Shown here piece after piece: positions 26,901 to 38,785 of a DNA stretch of 64,000 nucleotides (position 1 is the stretch's first letter; each line of letters begins with the position of its first letter). This stretch comes from Litomosoides sigmodontis (lineage: Eukaryota > Nematoda > Chromadorea > Rhabditida > Onchocercidae). Position numbers and translations under genes: made by a program. The notes under the pieces are model-generated. The model was not told the DNA's origin, ran no database searches, and saw only the letters and a program-made list of their open reading frames with translations. The stretch spans positions 6,115,738-6,179,737 of the forward strand of contig OY718808.1 in NCBI GenBank assembly GCA_963070105.1. The letters are read 5' to 3'.

Positions 26901-29900
26901 CTCTGGCCGATCAATAGCGAAAATGTCGATGACCTTGACATGTCGTTGGTGAGTTTTCAAGCAAATCAAATTAGTACCTCTTTTCCGTAAGTACATGGCA
27001 GTTATTGCGTGCGGTTTACATTGTCTATGAAAACGTGTTCACTAACGGCAAGATACTTAAAGGAGACACCTCGACCGATTTAGAGATGAAATCATTCCGT
27101 AATTTACAGATTCGTGCAACTGCTCGGAAGAAGTTCTATAAATCAGCTATTCAAGCATTGCAGCAAATCAGTTCACATTTCAATCCAACATCCAAACTTG
27201 CAGCGTTGGCAGATACGTTCACGGAAATTGGAACTGTTAGTTCCTCTACTTATTGTTATATTCTTGCATTTTATACCACTTTGTCGTTCTTCGTTGGGGT
27301 GTGGTCTGAAGTATTTCACGAAAAATGTTAACCAGCAAAACAGGTAGTAATTCCAGTATTGTTTAATATCTTCCTGTCTTAGCATCCATCACTCTCTCTC
27401 GTATATTTACTCTTAGTTCAAACCTTTCATCGCAATTTTCTGTTCGCACTTTGCTATACTTTAGCGGTTGAATGAGAAGATGGGAAGTGATAACACCGAG
27501 ATAAGTGCAAAAAAACAGTTTTTGGGAACTAACGACAAATGTAGTTCTCTTACTGACTGTGCATTATTCTCACCTCTTCTTTCATTGCTAAAGTAATATC
27601 GTGAAGACTCGAAATAAACAAACACTCAAACTTTTGATGTCCAAGACCTAGCATAATTCTCTTTTTGTTCATGAAACATATAAGCAAACAAGCATAAAAT
27701 ACAAATTATTTTCAAATACAAAAAGAGCAACCCTTATATATAGACAAAAAATGTATAGGCACACGACAACAATAAAACGTAATATCCATGAGAGTGACAT
27801 TACACGTCAAAAAATTGATTTTTCTATAACAAAGAAAAAAGTCGATCACTTCAAAATCAAATCAAAAATGGAAAGTATGTCGAGGTAGAAAGTAGGAAGA
27901 CCGTTTTTTAATGATCAGATACAATAACATGAAAATGTTGAGGTTTGAAGTCATTACTCCTGAACTACATGCAAACATTTTTAGTTGAAGAAATTGTAAC
28001 AAGAACGAAATATCTAACAGAAGTAGAGAATAGAATCTGATGTTCTTTCATTACCAATCAAGAACATCAAGCAGCAAAGAAGGGATTAAATTATGAAAGA
28101 AACTAATGCTAGAAAGAACTGATCAAGCACTGGGATAACTTTGGCAAACTCATAACGCTCAAATTGTACCCAGATAATTAATATCCTTCAAAAATTGAAA
28201 ACATTAGGTAAAAATGGTCGGCATTAAGAAAATGTGATCTTTACCAGAAGACATCGTTTCATTAAACAGTAATGAGCGATTAACAAAAAAGTTAACAGGA
28301 AGGAAACTTACTGATTTCAGCTAACTGTTAAATTTTCAAAAATGCGGGAAATTTGAAAGTATCCACATGAAAAATTGAGTAAATTACATCGTTGAGAAGT
28401 AAGTCGTATCGTAATGTATCTGTTAGGTATTCATTTTAACATCCTTGTTTGATTTAACCTCTCTTCCTACTACTTGTATTATTAGGAAGGAAAATCTACG
28501 AACCAATCGCAAGATCGATATTAGTTTACATAGATGTGATTCACAGGTACGCTTCTAACAACCGGTAAAAAAGTTGATTTCTTTCCTACCGGAATATAGA
28601 CCACGTCTTCAGAATTTTCCGAGAATTCACATAAGAAACTTACATTACATAACTAGGAATCAAGCATAGTTTGTAGAATGCGATCTAAAAGTGTGTTTAG
28701 GATTGGGATGGGTACTGCAACTGATTCGGGTACCATCTTACACGGTGAATCTTGCGGACATTTTTCGTCGGAAGCGGGTAACGAAGTCGATTTGGGTAGT
28801 TTTGAGGGCATGACAAATGCATGAATCACCGGGACGTCTGAATTTTTGTAATTTTCTAGTTCTTTGCAGAGTTCTTCATCTATTGCTGAATTTGGCCAAC
28901 ATTTTTTGTTCTCAGTCTCATTTGAAGTGCTGGTGGTAGACGTATTTTCACTCGATATAGATTGATCAGGCGATGGAACGCCTTTGAATTCTGCTCTGCT
29001 TAAATTTTCTGGTTCTGCATTCTTTGCAGATTGTTGTTCTTTCTCCAATTTACCGTTAATACCATTTTCTTTCACTCTACTCTCATCCACAGTTGTGCTG
29101 CACGTCACACTTTCATCCTTGATTGGCAAAGGAATGTTTGAATGAAGGGCGATAGCTGCCATACATTCCAGGAATCGTGCTTCCATGGCTGGTGGTCGAT
29201 GCTGAAATGTTACTTTTGATAGACAGTATGATGAAAAAGATGTAATTTCATGGTCTAGTAGGCAAACAACAAAACCTTCATCTATCGCTCAATGAACTCC
29301 ACAAATCTGTCGATTTAAAAAAAGGAAAGGAAATGAGTGCCTTTGCAAGTACACAGAGCATTCCCGACACCAAAACTGCTTACAAAACTCCTTTAACGAG
29401 TGCGCACTGCATAAAGGTGTGAAAGTTCAATCGTTAAAAAAAAAACGAACGTTTACGGGATGATGACGATTTGGTGAATTTTCGTCAAAGAGACCATATG
29501 TTACACACTTTTCTTCGTTACTTTTTGAGCTCCCATTCGATTTTTTGTCGAGCTCCACTATGCACTGCTTTTCATCTTTCTCTGAGTTACATGCTGAAAA
29601 TAGAAAACTGTCAAATTATCCTATTTTGTATGAAAGCGAAAACTAAATCCCACGTATCACCCACCATAATAACGCTGTCAAACACCAATCGTTTACATTT
29701 GCTGTACTCATAAAACACTTTCCTTAACAGTTTTAGAAATACTTTTATTGCTTTCAGTCTGTAGCATTACAAAAATCCTAAAATATAAGTTGTAGGATAC
29801 ATAAGCAAGCCTTTCTCATTCACTCAATAGAAACTAAAGAAGGGCGAGGTTAACTTAGAAATCATCTTGGAAAACAACAATAAACTTGGATAACATAATG

Positions 29901-31029
29901 TGTAGGTGGAGATCTTCTCATGTTCTTAAATGAGCTGAGAGGAGCTTAATGAAAGAACGATTTGATTGAAATGAAGAAAGGATCAATTGATAAAGATACA
30001 AATTCACAGTTGCTGTTAAGTTCATTTTTTTTTCACAGCACACTTTGTTGCTTAAAAGATTTGAATGACTAACCTTTCATAGATTTCTGCAGACTCCGTC
30101 GTCCACTTTCATTGGTGGTACCTATTCTGCTCCGCTTTCCGCATATTAGCTCCATTTCACGCTCGATAATGTGATTTTCGCTACAGAGAGAGCGTAGTAT
30201 TGACATTTCACCATAAGGTCTTTTCATTTGAATACGCTGCTGTTTACTTCCCCCGTTGTTATATGATTCGGAGTTGTAATTTAATGGAGGATCTAGTTGT
30301 TGAACAAGGGAGGATGCGACACTACTGGGGAGAATATCAGCAGATACCGCACCACTTGCACTTGTCTGTTCATTCACAGCAGATGATAATGATAGTCCAT
30401 TAGTCAACAAATTAATCTGTAAGGAGGATGATGTCAAATTGAAACAATATTATATGTTAGCATATATGGGACACATGGTGCCTGAAGAATCTTACAAATA
30501 AACTCTGAGGGAGAAAGGGAGAGATTTGCAATTAGAAAGAGTACTTTGAAAATGCTGATATCTTACATTTAACTGCTTGCAAGGAAATGAGAAAGAACCT
30601 GTGCTTGTAGTAGAGACCTTTCAATAGCCGTAGCATCACCGATATCCTTGCTCATAACATCGGGTGTGAATATACTGTTTGCATTTGGTGAGGATGAATA
30701 CGGCGAGAAGTTCGGATCACCGAGTTGTAACATTCGAAACTGTGGCGCTAACAAACCCAATGCAGCAGCAGCAGTAACTGGCGGAAAGACATTGAAAGCA
30801 GCAGGGAAGAATCCTGCAGCCGTAGCCATTTGCATTTGCATAAGAAGTAAGTCAAGGGATTGTTGTGATGATGCTATAGAAGGTACTGGAGGTATTGGAG
30901 GTAGTGATGATGACTGCGTTAGTAAGGAAGAAGCAGTGGTTGTAGCTGCACCAGGTAAGTCCGTGTTTATTGGCGAAAATGCTGAGAAATGATATGCCAA
31001 TGAGGTATTTACTAATTGTTGCTGTTGTC

Positions 31030-31063
<34 letters not shown>

Positions 31064-34000
31064 TTGTTGTTGTTGTAGAAGGTTACGTTGTTGTTGCTGT
31101 TGTTTTAGGCATAACTGTAATTGTGGTGACAGTAAAGTATACAGCCTATCATTATCTACAAATGATGATGGAAGGGATGTTGATGAGGATGGTGATATTG
31201 TAGCTTTGTGTAATGTTGCATGAACGTTATTGGTAGTTGTAGAAGTAACGATAGGTGGTGGCGCAGTAGTAACTAGATGAGAATTTTGCTGTAATTGACT
31301 ATGAAGTTGAGCAGCAGCCAAATATGCTGCCTGCAACGCAACAGGATCAAATAACGGGTTAATAGAAGCTGAAGTAGCCGAGACGGTTGTTGAGGTAGAT
31401 GTTGGCACTTTATTTGCCTCCATTTTCTTCACCCTTTTAGCAGTTCAGCAGGACTTTTTACAGTATGAGAATAGTAACAGCACCAACCAACCGATTTGCA
31501 TTAATTTGATCTTAAAAAAGAATTAGTAAAATAAGAGGAGGGATGCGTATGTACGCACCTTTCAAACAAGACGACGCTACTAGTCCGTCACTTACGGTGA
31601 CGATCGGAGTGAGTGAAGGAAGGAAGGAAGGGTTGGTTCGGTGCAGCGGGGAGATAGATGGCTGTTGCTGCCTGCTATTGCTGGCTGTAATGCCCACTCC
31701 CTAACCGAAGTACAACATCACGTAAACATTGCAGGATGGCGATCGTACCACACTATTCAACTCGTAAATATCAACGAGGGAAAAGGTAAAGTGCATTTGA
31801 TGAAGTGCTTCTTCCTTTTCTCCCATTCCTTTATGGAGAAGAAAAGTGTCCGCAGCACACTGCACCTTCCACTTCTGCTACTTCAGCGGATCGCTTAGAA
31901 GCTAATAAAGAGGAGGAAAAAACGTGAGCCCTAAAAACGAGAAAGCAATTTCTCCCTTCTCCATTCTCTAACTTTGCTATTTCAATTGACTGACCTCTTA
32001 TAGTAGCACCTTCATTTTCATTTTCGCCGTTGCTCTGCATCTACTGTAATTATTCCGCTCATTTCCTACTGCTTATTTGCGTATTTCACAGCCAAAGTGC
32101 AACTTTGGTATACGAGTGGGGGGAGTGGAGGAGTGAGTGAATTCACTTGTTGTACTTATGTTGATCGAATCGATGAATAGTAGTGGTAAAGCGCCAGAAT
32201 CCAGCAAAAAAGTCCCCTCCACTATTTATTTTCATTAAGATGTTAGTCATTTTAGCAGTGCAATGCACTAGTGATAACGATCTATGGTAGTATGGCAAGT
32301 GGGCAAATCGCATTCAAATATCATCTAATTTGCAAAATACGTCTGTCACCTTCCGGTTCCTTCAAGACAATCTTATTGCTTGCGCGATGTTATGAGATTT
32401 CCACATAACACTACACGTATAGTAAAATCAAATTATAGGAACCTACACTCGACGGTACCGCAACCGCAACAATAGTCATAATTAAAATCACTACGATCAC
32501 TGCGATATCTCGATGCTAATGTGGTAGTTGCTTAGGAAGGTATATTTTATAAAATTTACAACTAATTGCTAAGCATATTTCTCCGCTACAATCACTATAA
32601 CTCACTCTATAAGGAATGAATAAAGTCATCCCACGTGATTGGAAACAATGAAAATACAATGAAATGTGATGTACAACAGTTCTGTTCGCGATGAACTCTG
32701 AGCTAATCTACTTCCGTCTGGACTAGTTGTACTTTTAAAAATTTCTACGTCATTAAGAAATATCTTTACTGTTAGGTTTCAATTAGGTTCATCAATCGTG
32801 TAAGACATTATTGATGTATAACTGGTTGGCTTACTTATGAGGCGGATACGTCACCATAAGTTCAGCTTTACAGGCATACTATAATATCGATCTCTCTTAT
32901 TACATCTCAAAAAAAAGCCTTGGCAAATTTCTAGTTTTAGACACTTGTGAATATCAAAAATTCCAAGTTAGTAGGAAAAATTTCAATTCCTGAACAAAAA
33001 AAGGCCAGATAAACCTATTAACTTTTAACTTGGAGAACATATTTAATGACACTTGAACAGAGCAACAACAATGTTTATGTTAGTCTGTAAGGGAGTAGTA
33101 ATTGATTATTCGGATTTGAATGTGAAATGAAAACAGACAGAGAGTACAGAAGCATTTCTCATCAAATTTACCAGATAAATTCCTCAGGAATGTTGAAATT
33201 TGAAAAACAGTGGGACAGAGAGGAGGGAGAGCAAGCAAGGATATGTTGATAAAATAGATAACTAATGGTAGTGCTATTAACAAAGGGTAAAAAAAGGAGA
33301 CTTCAAGAAGAAATATTTACGACCGAGCAGATAGGAGGAGGAGGAGGAAGAGCAGTATACCCGAAATCTCCCCATCAACAACGATCTTGTTTTTCATCAA
33401 ATTCAAACGCAATAGTGCATCGCTTTTTCCCCTTCAAAGTGCAGCTTGTACCAGGAATCCGCCATCGCATTTGCTGGAAAGAAAGAGCAAACAATGTATT
33501 TAAATAGCCTTAATTTAGTTGTTCTAGCTTCTTTCTCCCTCATGTACCTCCTGGAGAAGATATGCAAAACCGTGGCTGCTAAGTAAAGTATGAGATGCTT
33601 TCCTTACAATCACGCTCCTTTAGATTTTCCACTTTTCAATCAATCATCTTGAAATGTATGTAATTATCCTTTAAGCTACCCTTCAACGGATATAATAAAT
33701 CTCAACGGCATTCTTCCATGCAAATAAGAGGAATTGTAGAATGTATAACATTTCAAGAAGGAAAAGCTGGAAGAAGTTGGCAGAACCTCTACGAACATCC
33801 TCGTACACACCACATATCCTAATAAATGAATTCCTTTTATTCATCTTTTACAGCAACATATCACAGTGAACACTTTCTTTAACTGTTTAATCTCAGTCCT
33901 TCTCTTTTTTCTTGTAAAGGTTTAAATTTATTGGCACAAAGTAACTCATTTTCTTTATATTTCAAAATTCTGAAATTTAACAGTGAAACTGCTAGCTAAA

Positions 34001-37000
34001 CATCCATATGTACTGTAGCATTCTAAGATTTGACTTTTGGATAAAAAACCAAACGAAGAGCAAAGATCGCATAGCATGGGAACGATCGGCTTTCAACTAT
34101 TGAGCAATATATCAAAATCTACGGAAAAAGTCCTCCTAAACTTTTCGAAAAAACTTTACAGTGAATTGCCCGCCCTCTTCTATGGACAACCTTTCAAAGT
34201 ACCTTTTTTTCTACTTATTGCACACTGACAAAAAAAGAACCTACTGGAAGCCATTACTCTATTAAACTCGTGAAGAAATGTTTTGCTACTACAAGACATT
34301 TACTTAGAATTAATCACTTCCCCACCGCTCTTCCTTTTTTGTTCTCCAAAGTTTCGCAGGAAGTAGAATTAGCGTGTGGGTGGACAAAGCAGTGGTAGTG
34401 GCTCAGGCCAAAATGCCCAATTCGCGAGGGAAAAGAGGTCGGCGGAACTGTTTGCTAAACGTGTCAAAGCAAAGGGAAGTAAATGACGGAGAATAGTTTG
34501 AGCAGCGCATATGTATACATCATATTTATTCCAAGCAAAATCTATTGTACAGAAGGAACTGTAATACGATAAGCGAAGTAAATTTCAATTTGAGTAAGAA
34601 AGCAGGGGTGGGGTAGAAAGAGATGAGTGAAACTTGCTTCAAACGATCTTGTGGCGCTAAATAAAGGTCTCCCTCTCTCTCTCTCTGTGTGTGTGTGTTG
34701 GAAGATGGGGAAGTGTGACCAGGAGGCAAGTGTTGAAACTTGTTGTATGGATGATGTTGATGGATGAGTGGCCAGCTAGCTGGTGGAACATTTTTTTTGC
34801 ACCGTCGCAGAATGAATGAATGAATGAATGAATGAATGACTCAGAGAGAAGGAGGAGGAGGAGGAGGAGGATGACGTTACTGGAGCGGAACTGATAAGAA
34901 ATGTGGGGTGGATGTATACGGACGGACGAACGGACGTACGGCCATGTGTCAAATGCTCTCGCGTGAAGGAGAAGGATCGGTATTCAGGAGAGCGTGCACG
35001 CGCATTACGTCTTCATTTGATTGGATGAATGGAAATGATGAAGGAAGTGAGGGGTGGAGAAGAGAAAAAGAGAAGGACAGGAAAAGAAGAGCACGCGTAA
35101 GTGATGGAGGAGATCTGCAAGTGAGCGAGTCAATTAGTAGAAGCAGAAAGAGGAGGACGACGATGTGTGCAACATTTCATTATTAAAGGTGGCAGTGACG
35201 ACGAACTGGCGCCGACGACATCGGTGGCGGTGGCAGTGGTGACGGCGACGACGACGGCGGCGGCAACGGCAACGGCAACGGCTATGTCTGTGCTACTACG
35301 GCGACGGCTACGGCGACGGCGACGGCGACGTCGACAAACACGAGAAGGAGAAGAGGGAAGAGGGAGGAAAGAGGGAAGAGAGGAGAGGATGTTTGAAGTG
35401 GAGGCATACTGCTGGAAGATTTTGGAGATATGTAGTGGTGGAAGTGTGATCGGAAGTGAGTGGGTGGTGCAGCGCAGCAGTCGCACCTTCCTTCTCCCAT
35501 CTTCGCCTCGCCAAATTTTCCATGTTCCGTCAGTTTCCAACCGATTTTTAACTTTTCATCTCCTCTGCAGTGATCATCCTTTTCTAACTGTCACGGCATG
35601 GGACGTGCATTTTCGATGGATACAGCGCGGCATCGCACATGCGCGCATTAATTAGCTTACCGTCTGCATTCCGTCTCGTCCACGTCCTCATTCTTTTCCG
35701 TCTTCAGGCATTTCCTTCAAAACTTTGCTCACGTTTTTTGGGCGAACAGAAGAGGGGACGGGTTGGATTACAGCAAATCCATTCTTCACGATGAATGGTG
35801 GGCTGCATATTTCGGTGTGCATTTGTCTGCAACGTTCCACTAGCGAGCGGAGCGTTTCGCTCCTTTTAGAACCTCTGTAGAGAGAGAGAGAGGGAGAGTG
35901 GTGGTCACAAAGAATGCCAGATTTCCCAGGGGTGTGATATCAGGTTCACTGTACAGTTTGAGACTTCTTTGGCGACAGATGACTGACTAACCGCTTCACG
36001 TTTGTCACTTCAAAAAAGAGAAAAATTGAGAATTTCCTGCAATGTGTGTGCAATGTGTGCAGCCATTGTTCACATGATTCACATGATCATCGATTAAGTT
36101 CGATAATGTTTACATGCCAAACGTTAATGAAACATTTGTGTGAAACATTGCATTGCCTCTTATTACTTCATAAATGAGTTGATCATTTTATTGAAGTAGA
36201 GGGAACACATTATGTCGGCAAATATCAAAGGACAGATTTGGCTTGATAAGAAACAGGATAAATTCATCCATTTCCCTTCCATTTGCAGGGTATATTCCCT
36301 CTCTCTCTCGCTCCCTCTCGGACACTTCATCAATTACAGCTCATTTTTAGAACTGCAGACGAAGGAAGTTTTTAAGAAAAGCAAGAGAATTCAGTGAAAT
36401 AACTTCATTTCTATGAAGTGCTGCTTTAGAACCATTCCATTTAGGTTCCTCTTCAAAGAAATCGTGCACCACATTTCTCCATCCATATTCATTCCCCTCA
36501 TCTTTACTCAATGAAGAGAATAGATATTTTTCGATGGCTTAAATTATAATTTGATTTAGAGATGATTGCAAATCAGAGTTTGGTTTAGAAATTAAGTGAA
36601 TTATAAAAAGTGCTTTCCTCTCTTTCACTTAACTAGCAACTACATTATTTGTTTTTTATTGGTAATTATTGATGGAAAAGAGGTTAGCTATACGGTGCGG
36701 TAGAGGATCTTACAAGTGAAACCAAGCAGTTCCTCCCATACCTTAAGTACAGTTCATTTTGATACTGAAGGAAAGGAGAGAAATGGACACACATGAATGA
36801 ACTTTGATCCAAAAAAGAACGAAGGAAGCAATCGTTGAACATTGCTGAACAATGAACAATGAGAGTTGAAGAGAGTGGCGGCAAGCAAGCAAGCATATTT
36901 CATTCATTACTTTGAATTTCAACTTTAGCGTAATTTTCAGTGAATCCCTCAAAGTTACGAAAAGTCCGTTTACAATGCAATGGTGATGAATGCATTCTTC

Positions 37001-38785
37001 AACGATTCCTAATTTTACACTCACTGTTGTAATCGATCGTTTCATGACCTAAGTGAAATACATACATTTAATATTCAAGTGATGCAATAAAATTTCACTC
37101 ATTAGCTCTTAATATCTGATGGAATTCATGTCCAACTATTCATTACCGATGTGCAATTTCATCCTTCGCATTAAAATATGCCTAATTTTTTCACTTTTTC
37201 TATCAAATTGAATCACTCAAAATGACGTCCGCTCATCGCGCACTGTTCCGATAGACTGCTTTCTGCAAGAACATTCTAGTAGGAATTTACTTTTCCAAAA
37301 AATTGTGCACTTAATAGCGAAGAAGTATCACCGCACAACCAAGGAGAGAGAAATGAAGAGGGTAGTAGTAGTAGTAAGAGATGGGAATTGAGAATGTTGA
37401 CCGCAAGGAAGGGATAGCTGACATTTGTGTTCTGTTGTAGTTTCATCCCCTTAAGCACTTTCGTGTAGTAAGTAACGGAAGAGACGAGCGGACATTCTCT
37501 TTGTCCGTCATTCCCACTCCCTTCCTCCACCTCGCGTCCACTTTCATGATTTTATTCGTCTTTTCGTTTCCTCTAAAACTTCTCCTCACCATCCCTACTC
37601 TTTTCTTCCTCTCTTATTTGTGCACTAACACTGAGACAATGAAAGAGTGAACGGTTTTGAAATGTATGGAATTGGTGTGAGAGAAGGGAGCAAATGAAAA
37701 ATGCCATCATTTCTGGAAAGCTTCGAATGGCACTATTATTGTTATTCTTGCGATTGCTTATTGAAAGGATAAATGCACTAACGGTGAAGAAGGAAACCAA
37801 AAAGTGGGGTGAATGAAATAAATTGAAATGCTGCTGTTATTTCGTTAAAAAAAAGAAATAACAACGAATGAGCAAAACAAATATTGACAGCAATTTATGC
37901 AAATTTAGTCCACAAGTGTTTCGATCCTTAAAAATTGAATGTAGAATTTTGAAGAATTGTTGGAAAGGAAAAGAGTAAATGAAAATTATCAAAACGTGAT
38001 GAGGTAGACTTTTGATATTAAAGCTTTATGCATTAAGCAATAACACCTTTTCCGCCCCGCATCTGTCCCAGTCCCTTTCTTGTGATCATCACTAGAGCGC
38101 ATTGGTGCCTCATTCTTTCCCTTATTCCCTCAAAATTAATATTCAAGCGTTCTTGATATGCTGAAGAAGTGTAACAGCGGTTTAGTGGAATGAAGAGCAA
38201 TCAGTGAGGCAAATGAAATAATTTCAGAAAAGTGTTATCTCAGAAAGCGCTGAGCTGAGCGCTGAAGTTAGCTGAGTGAGTGCTGAACGCTTTTGCTCTA
38301 AACGAGATCAACGGGAGCGCGTCCTGTGTCCCAAAATCCCTACTGATGTATTTAAGATGAACTAAGTCCTCCCGAGCTAATAATGAAACTAGCCTTGCCT
38401 TGTAATCAAAATCGGATTTCAAGAGCTGAACTACACTTCGGCTGACCCTCGACCCTCGTCGATCGATACGTATTTCTTAAAGAGCAATTCACGATTCCAT
38501 TGCTTCGTAATTCCATTGCTAGTTGTGAGGGAAATGATAATTTATTCGTTTCAGTGTGTGTCGCAGTTCGCACCCGCTGGCGACAGCCATGTTTGGACTA
38601 CAGACGATCTTCTTCCAGCATTCGTTTATGTTACCGTACGTGCTCAATTGCAACATTTAGGTGCCGAAATTCGTCTTATCGAAGATTTTACACCACAGCT
38701 GCAGGGAAGTGGACAACTTGAACTGATGTTCACTACCCTTAGAGCTAGTTACTTTCAAATTTGTAGCGATAAAAATCAGCCATGA
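8940..38785 (+). CDS. ALS2: Alsin, Rab5 guanine-nucleotide exchange factor (31 exons)
   Basis: My 31 exons sum to 4938 nt, 1645 residues; human alsin has 1657. Order: RCC1-like propeller (exons 1-10, residues 1-~515; e.g. WTWGANENGQLGH, AAGDNHTIAL, LYVWGSNSDGQL); DH-like region (exons 13-15, 12386-21422); PH (exons 16-17, to 22134); about eight MORN repeats (exons 18-24, e.g. YEGYMQKGLRHGYG); VPS9 (exons 26-31). Main exons: 8940-9083, 9263-9519, 9788-9964, 10020-10179, 10405-10508, 10560-10777, 10875-11034, 11147-11243, 11349-11429, 11602-11751, 11943-12129, 12220-12304, 12386-12556, 14233-14446, 21249-21422, 21523-21678, 22006-22134, 22569-22759, 22968-23033, 23309-23440, 23591-23745, 24034-24140, 24483-24572, 24769-24905, 24979-25366, 25615-25772, 25863-25976, 26210-26428, 26897-26948, 27002-27235, 38555-38785. 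The last exon (DDLLPAFVYV, HLGAEIRLIED, MFTTLRASYFQI) matches the alsin C-terminus and retains the Pro and Leu reported as essential for Rab5 exchange. Alsin acts on endosomes. Introns 14 and 30 contain antisense genes. Confidence 0.95.
12557..14232 (+). other. ALS2 intron 13, no further content recognised
   Basis: AT-rich intron of 1.7 kb inside the DH-coding region. An imperfect 20-bp repeat (TTATTTGATG...AATTGCC) occurs at about 13397-13416 and 13436-13455. No exon or hairpin recognised. Confidence 0.6.
14683..14742. ncRNA. miRNA-like hairpin in ALS2 intron 14
   Basis: Arms 14691-14710 and 14715-14734 are complementary over 20 positions with a single G-U wobble and a 4-nt loop (GTAT). After one C-C mismatch, pairing resumes on both flanks, giving a stem of about 28 bp within 60 nt. 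The size and near-perfect pairing resemble a pre-miRNA. A small inverted-repeat element is the alternative. I do not recognise either arm as a known miRNA. Confidence 0.4.
15784..17696 (-). CDS. Predicted secreted Cys-containing protein, nested antisense in ALS2 intron 14
   Basis: Four exons on the minus strand: 17555-17696, 16957-17004, 16600-16856 and 15784-16056, giving 720 nt and 239 residues with consistent phases and TTTCAG/CTTCAG acceptors. The N-terminus (MSTFYSSLLTTVTLVTFSS) looks like a signal peptide. The mature chain begins with a short Cys segment (LGKCSEDIR), continues into an acidic, Asn/Asp-rich middle (SSALHPDNFNGNDDD), and ends in a C-terminal third rich in cysteines (TCRLASCYGPYP, GMVCTICCQC). 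These are probably disulfide-bonded outside the cell. I do not recognise the family; a nematode-restricted secreted protein is likely. The start is the ATG at 17696; an upstream in-frame TTG gives no better start. The gene lies wholly inside the 6.8-kb ALS2 intron 14447-21248, transcribed against ALS2, and its small exon 2 (48 nt) supports a real spliced gene. Confidence 0.8.
17721..21248 (+). other. Remainder of ALS2 intron 14
   Basis: About 3.5 kb of AT-rich intron between the nested secreted-protein gene and ALS2 exon 15. It would include the promoter of the nested gene. I see no exon on either strand. Contains a 14-bp tandem duplication at 19834-19861. Confidence 0.5.
19834..19861. repeat. 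14-bp tandem duplication
   Basis: Two perfect adjacent copies of GCCAAGGTCGATTG. Confidence 0.9.
28653..31423 (-). CDS. Gln/Ser/Thr-rich nuclear-type protein with polyQ tract, nested antisense in ALS2 intron 30
   Basis: Three coding exons: 30599-31423, 30074-30416 and about 28653-29212, giving 575 residues if the last acceptor is ATCAAAAG at 29213. A more canonical TTTCAG 11 nt further on would break the frame, so the third junction is uncertain. The start is the ATG at 31423. The N-terminal part is Ser/Thr-rich and Ala-rich, with a glutamine tract at about residues 117-138 and a hydrophobic Pro/Ala/Leu region (FPPVTAAAALGLL). The middle exon is Ser/Gln/Asn-rich and carries basic patches (QQRIQMKRP, LICGKRSRIG, SGRRSLQKS). 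The C-terminal exon is acidic and Ser/Thr-rich, ending LDRILQTMLDS. No DNA-binding domain is recognised. Composition suggests a transcriptional co-regulator or prion-like nuclear protein; this is inference. A candidate 5' UTR exon ends at a GTAAGT donor near 31598. Confidence 0.7.
31015..31100 (-). repeat. CAG/CAA repeat coding for the polyQ tract
   Basis: On the minus strand this reads as uninterrupted CAA then CAG codons, including a pure run of eight CAG, with one Arg (CGA) codon near its end. It lies in frame in exon 1 of the nested gene. A second short Gln run lies upstream in the protein (KQQQQQRN). Confidence 0.9.
34811..34871. repeat. Adjacent AATG and GGA microsatellites
   Basis: About seven AATG units (34811-34838) followed by about seven GGA units (34850-34871). 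Confidence 0.9.
35195..35340. repeat. GC-rich degenerate trinucleotide island
   Basis: Arrays built of GGC, GAC, AAC and TAC triplets (e.g. CGACGGCGACGGCGACG) rich in CpG, in an otherwise AT-rich genome. All triplet frames are open on both strands, so the overlapping open frames here are artefacts of the repeat and not evidence of a gene. Confidence 0.75.

Larger units (their letters stand above)
31430..38554 (+). other. Distal part of ALS2 intron 30, rich in simple sequence
   Basis: Seven kilobases between the ATG of the nested polyQ gene and the last ALS2 exon. I find no supported coding exon. Simple repeats cluster at 34.67-35.9 kb: a CT/GT run (34670-34700), AATG and GGA arrays, a GC-rich island, and GA runs near 35880. 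This is probably promoter and 5' UTR territory of the nested minus-strand gene. Confidence 0.5.

Noticed and set aside
35130..35655. Overlapping Arg/Ala/Ser-rich frames on both strands
   Set aside because: They are products of triplet simple sequence, open in every frame, with no splice sites or domains.
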